A stretch of 30,065 bases of DNA, from contig CAUGKA010000004.1 in assembly GCA_959599615.1 (NCBI GenBank), positions 1-30,065 of the forward strand. Reading direction: 5' to 3'. This stretch comes from an uncultured Collinsella sp. GTDB taxonomy: Bacteria; Actinomycetota; Coriobacteriia; Coriobacteriales; Coriobacteriaceae. The position numbers and the translations under genes are program-made. The notes under the pieces were generated by a model. That model was given only the letters and a program-made list of their open reading frames with translations, searched no databases and was not told the DNA's origin. Every line of letters starts with the position of its first letter. The stretch's first letter is position 1. Below, piece by piece: positions 23,003 through 30,065 of the stretch.

Positions 23003-23875
23003 ATGCGCGTCGACGAGGTTTTTAAGCAGGCAGCATCCCAGGGCACCGCACCCGTTTCGTTTGAGATGTTCCCGCCCAAGGGTGAGCTGACCCTCGATAC
23101 GGCTCGCGAAGTGGCGGGCAACCTGTGCAAGCTTTCGCCGAGCTTTGTCTCGGTCACCTGCTCGGCCGGCGGCTCTGGCAACGGTGCCACCACCGCCCCC
23201 ATCGCGCATATGATTTCGAGCGAATTCGACACGCCCTCGGTAGCGCACCTCACCTGTGTGGGCCGTACCCACGCCGATATCGCCGCCAAGATCGACGAGT
23301 ACCGCTCCGCCGGCGTGGAAAACGTGTTGGCCCTGCGTGGCGATCTCCCTGCCGGCGCGACCGAGGACGACAAGCCCGCCTCCGACTACGCCTACGCCCG
23401 CGACCTCATCCCCGAGCTCGTCGACGCCGGCTTTTGCGTGGGCGCCGCAGCCTACCCCGAGGGCCACATTGCCTGTGAGGACCTCAACCTCTCGGTCGAG
23501 CACCTCAAGCAAAAGCAAGATGCCGGCGCGAGCTTCTTTGTGACGCAGCTCTTCTTTGACAACGAGTGCTTCTACCGCTTCCGCGAGCTTGCCGACAAGG
23601 CAGGCATCACGGTGCCCATCACCGCGGGCATCATGCCGTTTATGGGCAAGTCCCAGATCAGCCGCATGGTCTTTATGTGCGGCGCGTCGCTGCCCTCCCC
23701 CGTCATCAAGATTCTCGCCAAGTACGAGAACGACCCCGAGAGCCTGCAGGCAGCCGGTGTAGATTATGCCGCCCGTCAGCTTTGCGACCTTAAGGAGCAC
23801 GGTGCCGCCGGTCTGCACCTGTACACTATGAATCGTCCTGCGATCGCCGCGACCATTATGGAGCGCCTGGGGTAA
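23003..23875 (+). CDS. metF: Methylenetetrahydrofolate reductase
   Basis: This FAD enzyme reduces 5,10-methylene-THF to 5-methyl-THF, the methyl donor for methionine synthase. The 290-residue product matches bacterial MetF (about 296). It has SFEMFPPKG near the N terminus with the catalytic Glu, VTCSAGGSG, VENVLALRGDLP, the TQLFFDN block and a C-terminal HLYTMNRP. ATG 23003 has an AAAGGAG site. Its stop overlaps the ATG of the next gene (TAATG), and metH follows, so it is the first gene of a methionine-synthesis operon. In anaerobes with this MetF type the electron donor may be ferredoxin or a partner flavoprotein, but no MetV-type gene is adjacent. Confidence 0.96.
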   Translation: MRVDEVFKQAASQGTAPVSFEMFPPKGELTLDTAREVAGNLCKLSPSFVSVTCSAGGSGNGATTAPIAHMISSEFDTPSVAHLTCVGRTHADIAAKIDEYRSAGVENVLALRGDLPAGATEDDKPASDYAYARDLIPELVDAGFCVGAAAYPEGHIACEDLNLSVEHLKQKQDAGASFFVTQLFFDNECFYRFRELADKAGITVPITAGIMPFMGKSQISRMVFMCGASLPSPVIKILAKYENDPESLQAAGVDYAARQLCDLKEHGAAGLHLYTMNRPAIAATIMERLG

Positions 23876-24663
23876 TGGAAAAACCGCACATCGATACAAC
23901 CGCTGTCGAAGTGCCGGCCGACCTTGCGTCGCCGGCGCTTTACCGTGTCGATGCTGCGCACCATCCCCGTGTCGACCGTGCCGAGATGCTGCGGTATCTG
24001 GGTTACGGCGGCCAGCAGATTGAGCCCGAGCTGTCACGACGTATTGAGCTTGTCGTTGAGCGTCTGGAGCTGGACATTGAGCCCCGCGGCGTGCGACGCG
24101 TGTTTGCCGTCGATGCCACGGGCATCGACGAGCAGGGCGAGCCTTGCATCCGTCTGGTCGGCACCAACGTTGAGCTGCGCGGTCGTGATATCTATCGACA
24201 TCTCAAAGACGCCCGCTTTGCCGCGCTCATGGCATGCACCCTCGGCATGGATGCCGAGCGTCGCCTACGCACCACGGGAGCCCAGCAGCCCCTAGAGGGA
24301 GCTGTACTCGATGCCGCGTGCTCCGCTTACGTGGAAGCCGCCGTTGAACAAATGGACCAGCAGGTCAAGACGGACGCCGCCGTTCATGGGCTCGCCGGCA
24401 ACTGGCGCTTTAGTCCCGGCTACGGCGACTGCCCGCTCTCAGCCCAGCGCTCGATCGTCAACGCGCTCAACGCCACGCGGCTCATCGGGCTTACCGTCAC
24501 GCCCACCAGCCTGCTCATGCCCACCAAGAGCGTGACCGCGGTGATCGGTCTGTTCGACGGCGAGGTCCACGACGCCCAGAGCCGCCCCACCTGCAATATC
24601 TGCCGCATGCGCGAGCACTGTCGCTTCCGCGCCGCCCACACCACCTGCTATTCCAGCCATTAG
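23875..24663 (+). CDS. Stand-alone MetH reactivation (AdoMet-binding) domain protein
   Basis: The 262-residue protein corresponds to the C-terminal activation domain of cobalamin-dependent methionine synthase, which binds S-adenosylmethionine and re-methylates oxidised cob(II)alamin. The diagnostic block is RFSPGYGDCPLSAQ (from Arg178), followed by IGLTVTPTSLLMPTKSVTAVIGL, shortened here as the pattern 'TPTSLLMPTKSV'. The tail adds four Cys (240, 243, 249, 258; C-x2-C-x5-C-x8-C) that could bind a metal or an Fe-S cluster. In E. coli this domain is fused to MetH. Here it is a separate gene overlapping metF by one base and ending 9 nt before metH, which lacks it. A similar split is known in Thermotoga maritima. 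It must act in trans on MetH. Confidence 0.9.
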   Translation: MEKPHIDTTAVEVPADLASPALYRVDAAHHPRVDRAEMLRYLGYGGQQIEPELSRRIELVVERLELDIEPRGVRRVFAVDATGIDEQGEPCIRLVGTNVELRGRDIYRHLKDARFAALMACTLGMDAERRLRTTGAQQPLEGAVLDAACSAYVEAAVEQMDQQVKTDAAVHGLAGNWRFSPGYGDCPLSAQRSIVNALNATRLIGLTVTPTSLLMPTKSVTAVIGLFDGEVHDAQSRPTCNICRMREHCRFRAAHTTCYSSH

Positions 24664-24672
24664 GAGCCCTCG

Positions 24673-27222
24673 ATGTTTACTCCGCTTATCACTCATGATT
24701 CTGACGGCACTGCATTGGCGGCACCCGTTGATGCCGCACGTCGCAACGGTGCCACGTACAAGACGCGCACGATCGACGATCTGCGCATTAAGGACGATCG
24801 CCTGCGTGCGGCCATCGAGGGCACAGGGCATCTGCTGTTCGACGGCGGCATGGGCACCATGTTGCAGGCCGCCGGCATGAAGGCAGGCGCCCTGCCCGAG
24901 CTGCTCAACTTTGAGGAGCCCCAGGTTATCACCGATATCCAACGTCAATATGTCGAGGCTGGCTGCGACGTGATCACCGCCAACACCTTTGGCGCCAACG
25001 CCCACAAGCTCGACGGTACCGCCACCGTGGCAGATGTCTTTGCCGCCGCTGTCGCCTGCGCCCGCGCGGCCGGCGCCCACTACGTCGCCGGCGATATTGG
25101 CCCCATCGGCGCGCTGCTTCGCCCCTTGGGCACCCTCAGCTTCGACGAGGCCTACGATCTCTTTGCCGAGGAAGTGCGCTCTGGCGTCGCCGCGGGTGTG
25201 GACCTCTTTATTATCGAGACTATGACCGACCTGGCCGAGATCAAGGCGGCGGTCCTCGCCTGCCGCGAGAACTCCAACCTGCCCGTCTTTGCCACCACGA
25301 CTTTTGAGGAAGACGGTCGCACCTTCCTGGGAACGAGCCCCGAGGTCTCCGCCATCACGCTCGACGCCATCGGCGCGGACGTTTTGGGCATCAACTGCAG
25401 CCAGGGACCGGCCGAGCTCCGAGGGCTCGCCGCGCGCATGCTCACCGTAACGGACAAGCCCGTTATGGTGCAGGCCAATGCGGGACTCCCCCACGTGGAC
25501 GACGACGGTAACACCGTCTTTGACATCCAGGCCCCCGAATACGCCCAGGCCGTCGCCGGCATGATCGCCGACGGCGTAAGCGTCGTGGGCGGTTGCTGCG
25601 GAACCACGCCGGCGCACATGGCGGCCTTGCGCACGCTTATCGACAACCACACGCCCAGCCCGCGCCACCGCAAGCCCAGCATGTCGGTCACGAGCGCCCA
25701 AACGGTCGTGGACCTTCCCTGCGACGGCCACAAGATCGCCGTCATCGGCGAGCGCATCAATCCCACCGGCAAAAAGCGCCTGCAGCAGGCCCTGCGCGAC
25801 GGCGACCTGGACTACGTCGTGAGCCAGGGCATCAGCCAGCAGGAACAGGGCGCCGACATCCTGGACGTTAACGTGGGCCTGCCCGAGATCGACGAGGTCA
25901 AGATTATCCAACAGGCCACCGAGCAGCTCCAGGGCTCCACGCTGCTGCCGCTGCAGATCGACTCCACCGACCCCTCAGCCGTCGAGGCCGCCGTGCGCCG
26001 CTACGCCGGCAAGCCCATCATCAACTCGGTCAATGGCAAGCAGCAGATCATGGACGAGATCTTCCCGCTGGTCGCCCACTACGGCACCAACGTTGTCGGC
26101 CTCACGCTCGACGAAGGCGGCATCCCCGATACCGCCGAGGCCCGCTTCGCCATCGCCGAGCGCATCGTGGCCGAGGCCGCCCGCTACGGCATCGGCCCGG
26201 ACCGTATCCTCATTGACTGCCTGGTCATGACCGCCTCGACCAACCAGCGCCAGGCCGAGCAGATCCTGCGCGCCATGTCCCTGTGCAAGGAGCGCCTGGG
26301 CGTCAAATGCGCGCTCGGCGTGTCGAACATCAGCTTTGGCCTGCCCGCTCGCCCGCTGCTGGGTTCGGTCTTTTTGGCCGCCGCCTTTGGCGCGGGCCTC
26401 GATGCCCCCATCATGAACCCGGGCTCCAAGCGCTTTATGGACACCGTCTACAGCTATCGCGTCCTGAGCGTTGAGGACGAGGGCTCGACCGGATACATCG
26501 AGCGCTATGCTGGCTGGACCGATCCGTATAAGATCGCCGCCAACCCGGCAGCAGCTCAGGCCGCATCGACCGACACCGTGCCCGCTGCCGGCACCGACGG
26601 CAACGACGACCCGATTCGTCGCATGGTCGTCTCGGGCCGCAAAGGCGAGATCGCTGCCGAGACCGAGCGTCTGCTGGCAGACCACGACGCCATGGACCTC
26701 ATCAACAATCACTTTATCCCCGCCCTCGACGAGGTGGGCGTCCTCTTTGACCAGGGCAAGTTCTTCTTGCCGCAGCTCATGGCCTCGGCCGAGGCCGCGC
26801 GTGTGGGCTTCGACACCATCAAGCGCCTGATGCCCGCCGGCGAGATCGCCGACAAGGGCAAGATCTGCGTGGCCACCGTCAAGGGCGACATCCACGATAT
26901 TGGCAAGAACATCGTCAAAATGCTGCTCGATAACTACGGCTACACCGTCTTTGACCTAGGCCGCGACGTCGACCCGCAAGAGGTGCTCAAGACCGTGCGG
27001 GAGCGTGACATCAAGCTCGTCGGCCTCTCGGCGCTTATGACCACCACAGTCGTCGCCATGGAAGAGACCATCAAGTTGCTCCATGCCGAGGTTCCAGGCG
27101 TCAAGATCATCGTAGGCGGCGCCGTGCTCACCCCCGAATACGCCAAGCAGATCGGCGCGGACTACTACGCCAAGGACGCCGCCGAAAGCGCTCGTATCGC
27201 CGAAGAGGTCTTTGGGCAGTAA
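24673..27222 (+). CDS. metH: Cobalamin-dependent methionine synthase lacking the activation domain
   Basis: The enzyme transfers a methyl group from 5-methyl-THF to homocysteine through cob(I)alamin. The 849 residues cover three of the four classical modules. The homocysteine domain (about 45-330) has zinc ligands Cys242 (GINC) and Cys308/Cys309 (GGCCGTTP). The pterin domain (about 350-625) has ERINPTGKKRL. The cobalamin cap and Rossmann domains (about 645-849) have DIHDIG with His741 as lower cobalt ligand, then GLSALMTTT and IVGGAVLT. An Ala/Thr/Asp-rich linker (about 627-645) joins pterin and cobalamin parts. E. coli MetH is 1,227 residues; the missing about 330 are the AdoMet domain encoded by the preceding gene. 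ATG 24673 follows AGGAG 9 nt after that gene. No B12 riboswitch was seen upstream of the operon. Confidence 0.96.
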   Translation: MFTPLITHDSDGTALAAPVDAARRNGATYKTRTIDDLRIKDDRLRAAIEGTGHLLFDGGMGTMLQAAGMKAGALPELLNFEEPQVITDIQRQYVEAGCDVITANTFGANAHKLDGTATVADVFAAAVACARAAGAHYVAGDIGPIGALLRPLGTLSFDEAYDLFAEEVRSGVAAGVDLFIIETMTDLAEIKAAVLACRENSNLPVFATTTFEEDGRTFLGTSPEVSAITLDAIGADVLGINCSQGPAELRGLAARMLTVTDKPVMVQANAGLPHVDDDGNTVFDIQAPEYAQAVAGMIADGVSVVGGCCGTTPAHMAALRTLIDNHTPSPRHRKPSMSVTSAQTVVDLPCDGHKIAVIGERINPTGKKRLQQALRDGDLDYVVSQGISQQEQGADILDVNVGLPEIDEVKIIQQATEQLQGSTLLPLQIDSTDPSAVEAAVRRYAGKPIINSVNGKQQIMDEIFPLVAHYGTNVVGLTLDEGGIPDTAEARFAIAERIVAEAARYGIGPDRILIDCLVMTASTNQRQAEQILRAMSLCKERLGVKCALGVSNISFGLPARPLLGSVFLAAAFGAGLDAPIMNPGSKRFMDTVYSYRVLSVEDEGSTGYIERYAGWTDPYKIAANPAAAQAASTDTVPAAGTDGNDDPIRRMVVSGRKGEIAAETERLLADHDAMDLINNHFIPALDEVGVLFDQGKFFLPQLMASAEAARVGFDTIKRLMPAGEIADKGKICVATVKGDIHDIGKNIVKMLLDNYGYTVFDLGRDVDPQEVLKTVRERDIKLVGLSALMTTTVVAMEETIKLLHAEVPGVKIIVGGAVLTPEYAKQIGADYYAKDAAESARIAEEVFGQ

Positions 27223-27247
27223 CACAACGGAAACAACCGAGCACCAA

Positions 27248-27285
27248 AACGTGCCGCGCGCGCCACTTGGCACGTGCGGCACGTT
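27248..27285 (+). promoter_or_regulatory. Inverted repeat between metH and the UPF0210 gene
   Basis: AACGTGCCGC (27248-27257) and GCGGCACGTT (27276-27285) are perfect 10-bp arms around an 18-nt loop. No U-tract follows, so it may be a weak terminator of the met operon or an operator. TAGAAT (27285-27290), directly after it, could be a -10 for the next gene. Confidence 0.5.
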
Positions 27286-27330
27286 AGAATAGATGAGACT
27301 ATGCTCGTTTTGGCAGATAGGAGCGCAAGG

Positions 27331-28695
27331 ATGGCGATCACGCCCGCAGAAATCGCGGAAACCCGCGGCATGGTTGAGGAGCAGAACCTCGACATCAGGA
27401 CCATCACCATGGGTGTTTCGCTCATGGGTTGCGGTGACGAGAACCTCGACCGCATGTGCACGAAGATCTACGACCACGTGACGCACACGGCTGAGCATCT
27501 GGTCGAGACCGCCGAGAACCTCGAGCGCGAGTACGGTATCCCCATCGTCAACAAGCGCGTTTCCGTCACCCCGGTGGCACAGATCGCCGCGTGCTGCAAG
27601 GATGAGGACCTCACCCCCATCGCGCACGCCCTCGACCGCGCGGCCGAGACCCTCGGCATCGACTACCTGGGCGGCTTCTCCGCACTCGTCCAGAAGGGCA
27701 TCGGCGACGCCGACCGCCGCGTCATCCAGTCCATTCCGCAGGCGCTCGCCACCACGAGCCGCGTCTGCTCCAGCGTCAACGTCGCCAGCCTGCGTGCCGG
27801 CATCAACATGGACGCCGTGCTCATGGCCGCGCAGACCATCATCGACGCCGCCAAGCTCACGGCCGACCAGGACTCCGTCGGCGCTTCCAAATTTGTCTGC
27901 TTTGCCAATATGGTCGAGGACTCCCCGTTTATGGCGGGCGCCGTCCACGGCGGTGGCGAGGCCGACGCCGTCATCAACGTTGGTGTCTCGGGCCCCGGCG
28001 TTATGGCCGCAGCCCTGGAGACGCTGCCCGATTCCGCATCGATGATGGAAGTCGCCGAAAAGATTAAGCAGACCGCCTTTAAGATCACCCGTGCCGGCGA
28101 GCTCATGAGCCGCGAGGCCGCCCATCGCCTGGGTGTCGAGAAGGGCATCGTCGACCTGTCGCTGGCTCCCACACCCGCCATCGGCGACTCCGTCGCGCGC
28201 ATCCTCGAGATCATCGGCGTGGGCACCTGCGGTGGCCCGGGCACGACCTGCGCGCTCGCCATGCTCAACGATGCCGTCAAGAAGGGCGGCGTCATGGCCA
28301 GCTCCAGCGTGGGCGGTCTCTCCGGCGCTTTCATCCCCGTGTCCGAGGACGCCGGCATGATCGCCGCCGTCGAGGCCGGCGCGCTCTCGCTCGAGAAGCT
28401 CGAGGCCATGACCTGCGTGTGCTCCGTCGGCCTGGACATGATCGCCATCCCCGGCGACACCCCGGTCGAGACCATCGCCGGCATCATCGCCGACGAGATG
28501 GCCATCGGCGTCATCAACAACAAGACCACGGCCGTCCGCGTGATTCCCGCCATCGGCAAGGGCGTGGGCGACTGCGTCGAGTACGGCGGCCTGTTCGGCC
28601 GTGCGCCCATCATGCCGGTGAACCCCAACGCCGGCACCGTGCTTGCCCACCGCGGTGGACGCTTCCCGGCGCCGCTGAACTCGCTGAAGAACTAG
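27331..28695 (+). CDS. UPF0210 / DUF711 (PFL-fold) family protein
   Basis: The 454-residue cytosolic protein matches the UPF0210 family (about 450), whose structure resembles pyruvate formate-lyase/ribonucleotide reductase barrels but whose reaction is unknown. Recognisable parts are LDIRTITMGVSLMGC near the N terminus, NKRVSVTPVAQIA, FVCFANMVEDSPFMAGAVHG, GVSGPGVMAAAL, LAPTPAIGDSVARILE, GGPGTTCALAMLNDAVKKGG and the C-terminal GRAPIMPVNPNAG...HRGGRFPAP. In many bacteria it is next to a small ACT-domain protein (UPF0237), which is absent here. ATG 27331 follows AGGAGCGCAAGG; the frame is open from 27274 but the upstream part overlaps the inverted repeat. Family identity is certain; function is not known. 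Confidence 0.95.
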   Translation: MAITPAEIAETRGMVEEQNLDIRTITMGVSLMGCGDENLDRMCTKIYDHVTHTAEHLVETAENLEREYGIPIVNKRVSVTPVAQIAACCKDEDLTPIAHALDRAAETLGIDYLGGFSALVQKGIGDADRRVIQSIPQALATTSRVCSSVNVASLRAGINMDAVLMAAQTIIDAAKLTADQDSVGASKFVCFANMVEDSPFMAGAVHGGGEADAVINVGVSGPGVMAAALETLPDSASMMEVAEKIKQTAFKITRAGELMSREAAHRLGVEKGIVDLSLAPTPAIGDSVARILEIIGVGTCGGPGTTCALAMLNDAVKKGGVMASSSVGGLSGAFIPVSEDAGMIAAVEAGALSLEKLEAMTCVCSVGLDMIAIPGDTPVETIAGIIADEMAIGVINNKTTAVRVIPAIGKGVGDCVEYGGLFGRAPIMPVNPNAGTVLAHRGGRFPAPLNSLKN

Positions 28696-28712
28696 CTGAG
28701 GGGGACTGGCGA

Positions 28713-28846
28713 GGAGCCCCGGGGAGGGCAAATATATAAGGTCGCCTGCTCGGACAGTCCTGACTCGCACGGAGAGCACATTAAGTGCTCTCCGGCTCGT
28801 GCGGAACTCGCGATCGACCTTATATATTTGCCCTCCCCGGGGCTCC
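28713..28846. repeat. 134-bp palindromic element with 32-bp perfect inverted arms
   Basis: Positions 28713-28744 and 28815-28846 are exact reverse complements over 32 bp (arms begin GGAGCCCCGGGGAGGGC and end AAGGTCG). Inside, CGGAGAGCAC and GTGCTCTCCG form a second perfect 10-bp hairpin with an ATTAA loop. It begins 17 nt after the UPF0210 stop. With no U-tract after the outer stem it is larger than a normal terminator. It could be a MITE-like element, a structured RNA or a very stable 3'-end hairpin. Confidence 0.9.
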
Positions 28847-29011
28847 CGCACAACGGGCCCTCGGTTGGGTTCTATCCCTTTGGCAGTCGCTTCGCTTCTG
28901 CCCTACTTTGCTGGTATGGCGGTTTGGCGTTGGATCGGTTCTTTCTGATATATGCTGGTTGCGGCTCTTCTTTTGGGAGGAGTCGCTTTTTTGTTGCTAG
29001 GAGGTTGGCCC
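28847..29011 (+). other. T-rich leader of the methyltransferase gene
   Basis: With the palindromic element this fills the 316-nt gap before the methyltransferase. The sequence is T-rich and differs in composition from the gene before it. A TATATG near 28950 might be a -10, without a convincing -35. TAGGAGG at 28998-29004 is the ribosome-binding site for GTG 29012. Confidence 0.4.
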
Positions 29012-29899
29012 GTGGCTGATGGGGAGAATCGTTCTGAGCTGCTTTCCACAGATTGGAATCTGGAGTGGATGCAGATGCAAGCTGATCGGCGGCGGGCTGA
29101 TGATTCTTTTGAATGGGATAAGCGGGCTCGGCATTTTCGGCCGTTGGAAACTGCCCCGTATGCCCGGGACTTTATGAAGCTGTTGGCGTTAAAGCCTGGT
29201 GAATCCGTGCTGGATATGGGGTGTGGAGCTGGGTCGATTGCTATTCCGCTTGCTCAGGCTGGGCATCCTGTGATTGCTGCTGACTTCTCCCCTGCCATGT
29301 TGGGCACGCTTGATGCTGGTATTGAGTACTATGGGCTCGAGGATCGCATTACGCCGCTTGAGCTTGCTTGGGATGATGATTGGGATTTGGTTGGACCGGT
29401 CGCGAAAACGGTGGATGTTGCCTTTGCCAGTCGGTCGGTTACGACGACCGATCTAAAAGGTGCGCTTACCAAACTCAACCGTACGGCTCGTCGGCGTTGT
29501 GCTGCCACGATGGTCGCCAACTCCAGCCCGCGCTATGACCTGCACCTAATGAACGCCATCGGTGCCTCGGTTACCTGCAGTAATGGCTTTGTGTATGCCT
29601 TTAATATCCTCATTCAGATGGGTGCGTTGCCGCAGGTTACATACTTTGAATCGCCTCGTCGCGATACCTTCGATAGCCTTGAGGCAGGTGTGGCGGATTT
29701 TTCCCGTATGCTCGAGCATGGCAACGAGGATAAGATCGACTGCCTGCGCGGCTACATCGCTCAACACATGATTGAGAACCCCCATGCCGGTGAGCCGGGC
29801 TCCAAGGGCGTGCCGCAGGGGCGCTACATGCTCGATCATGTCCGCAAGGTTCGTTGGGCGTTTATTGCATGGGAGCCGGTCTCTGCGCCCAGCTCATAG
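29012..29899 (+). CDS. Class I SAM-dependent methyltransferase
   Basis: The 295-residue product has the Rossmann-fold methyltransferase core. Motif I is VLDMGCGAGSIAIPLAQAG (about 66-84) for AdoMet binding, and motif II is VIAADFSPAML with the acidic residue Asp91. The substrate is not recognisable. The N-terminal 45 residues are charged and helical (WNLEWMQMQADRRRADDSFE). I chose GTG 29012 because TAGGAGG lies 7 nt upstream; the frame is open from 28952, but that part would give a hydrophobic stretch before the usual start. Many third positions are T, unlike the C/G-rich neighbours, especially in the first half. This suggests a gene of different origin or low expression. It stands alone after the large palindromic element. 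Confidence 0.85.
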   Translation: MADGENRSELLSTDWNLEWMQMQADRRRADDSFEWDKRARHFRPLETAPYARDFMKLLALKPGESVLDMGCGAGSIAIPLAQAGHPVIAADFSPAMLGTLDAGIEYYGLEDRITPLELAWDDDWDLVGPVAKTVDVAFASRSVTTTDLKGALTKLNRTARRRCAATMVANSSPRYDLHLMNAIGASVTCSNGFVYAFNILIQMGALPQVTYFESPRRDTFDSLEAGVADFSRMLEHGNEDKIDCLRGYIAQHMIENPHAGEPGSKGVPQGRYMLDHVRKVRWAFIAWEPVSAPSS

Positions 29900-30016
29900 C
29901 CTGTTCGCAGCCCGCACCGCCCACTCACTCGGCATCCGCATTCTTTTTGAACTGGGCAAACGCGCTCCACACCGCGCCATTCCTGCGCTATCGTGGGACA
30001 GCTCACGTAGATTAAG

Positions 30017-30031
30017 GCCCCGTCGCGGGGC
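30017..30031. promoter_or_regulatory. Short perfect hairpin before the gene at the right edge
   Basis: GCCCCG-TCG-CGGGGC is a perfect 6-bp hairpin with a 3-nt loop, 26 nt before the last start codon. It lacks a U-tract and could be a leader hairpin. The 158 nt between the methyltransferase and this start contain no gene. Confidence 0.4.
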
Positions 30032-30057
30032 GCCCCATACATAGAAAGCGAGAACCC

Positions 30058-30065
30058 ATGGCACT
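30058..30065 (+). CDS. Start of a truncated gene at the window edge
   Basis: ATGGCACT after GAAAGCGAGAACCC looks like a translation start. Only two codons and a part of a third are inside the window (Met-Ala-...), so the product cannot be named. Confidence 0.4.

Noticed and set aside
26956..28851. A 631-residue open frame antisense to metH and the UPF0210 gene
   Set aside because: It spans two certain genes and an intergenic inverted repeat, and has no recognisable domain or ribosome-binding site.

Overview
The window looks like chromosomal DNA of a high-GC, anaerobic gut actinobacterium of the class Coriobacteriia, most likely Collinsella or a close relative. This is inference: it rests on the GC-rich third codon positions, a type III glutamine synthetase, a MurT-GatD lipid II amidation protein, a B12-dependent methionine branch and several NAD/iron fermentative dehydrogenases. 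No rRNA or species marker is present.

Layout. Positions 1-1320 are a decayed accessory stretch without a convincing intact gene. It holds a terminator-like hairpin, the C-terminal remnant of a DUF4143-type ATPase and a deleted, frameshifted IS3-family transposase. Positions 1319-4505 form a probable macrolide-resistance unit: a strong promoter, an 11-codon leader peptide with an Arg-X-Arg motif, overlapping hairpins, a Mef-like efflux permease and an Msr(D)-like ABC-F protein. A bidirectional terminator separates it from the core genes.

Positions 4711-15000 carry guaA (-), an L-asparaginase (+), an XRE regulator and an unknown protein diverging from a 24-bp perfect palindrome, a DUF1648 membrane protein and ychF (-), a multi-cluster ferredoxin (-), two glycerol dehydrogenase paralogues (-) and an iron-containing alcohol dehydrogenase (-). 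Several of these end in clear intrinsic terminators. Positions 15387-19729 are a plus-strand run of two TPR-like proteins followed by a single-chain MurT-GatD fusion.

Positions 19730-20487 are rich in structure: a terminator, four copies of a 15-nt motif in alternating orientation at exact 40-bp steps, tRNA-Glu(TTC), and a duplication of the tRNA 3' end with its terminator. Next comes glnN/GSIII (-). After a hairpin-bearing gap follows the plus-strand methionine operon metF - stand-alone MetH reactivation domain - metH lacking that domain. Then come a UPF0210 protein, a 134-bp element with 32-bp perfect inverted arms, and a methyltransferase of different base composition. The first codons of another gene lie at the right edge.

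The observations most worth following are the leader/attenuator of the mef-msr pair, the MurT-GatD fusion, the 40-bp phased motif array, the tRNA 3'-end duplication and the long perfect inverted repeat.
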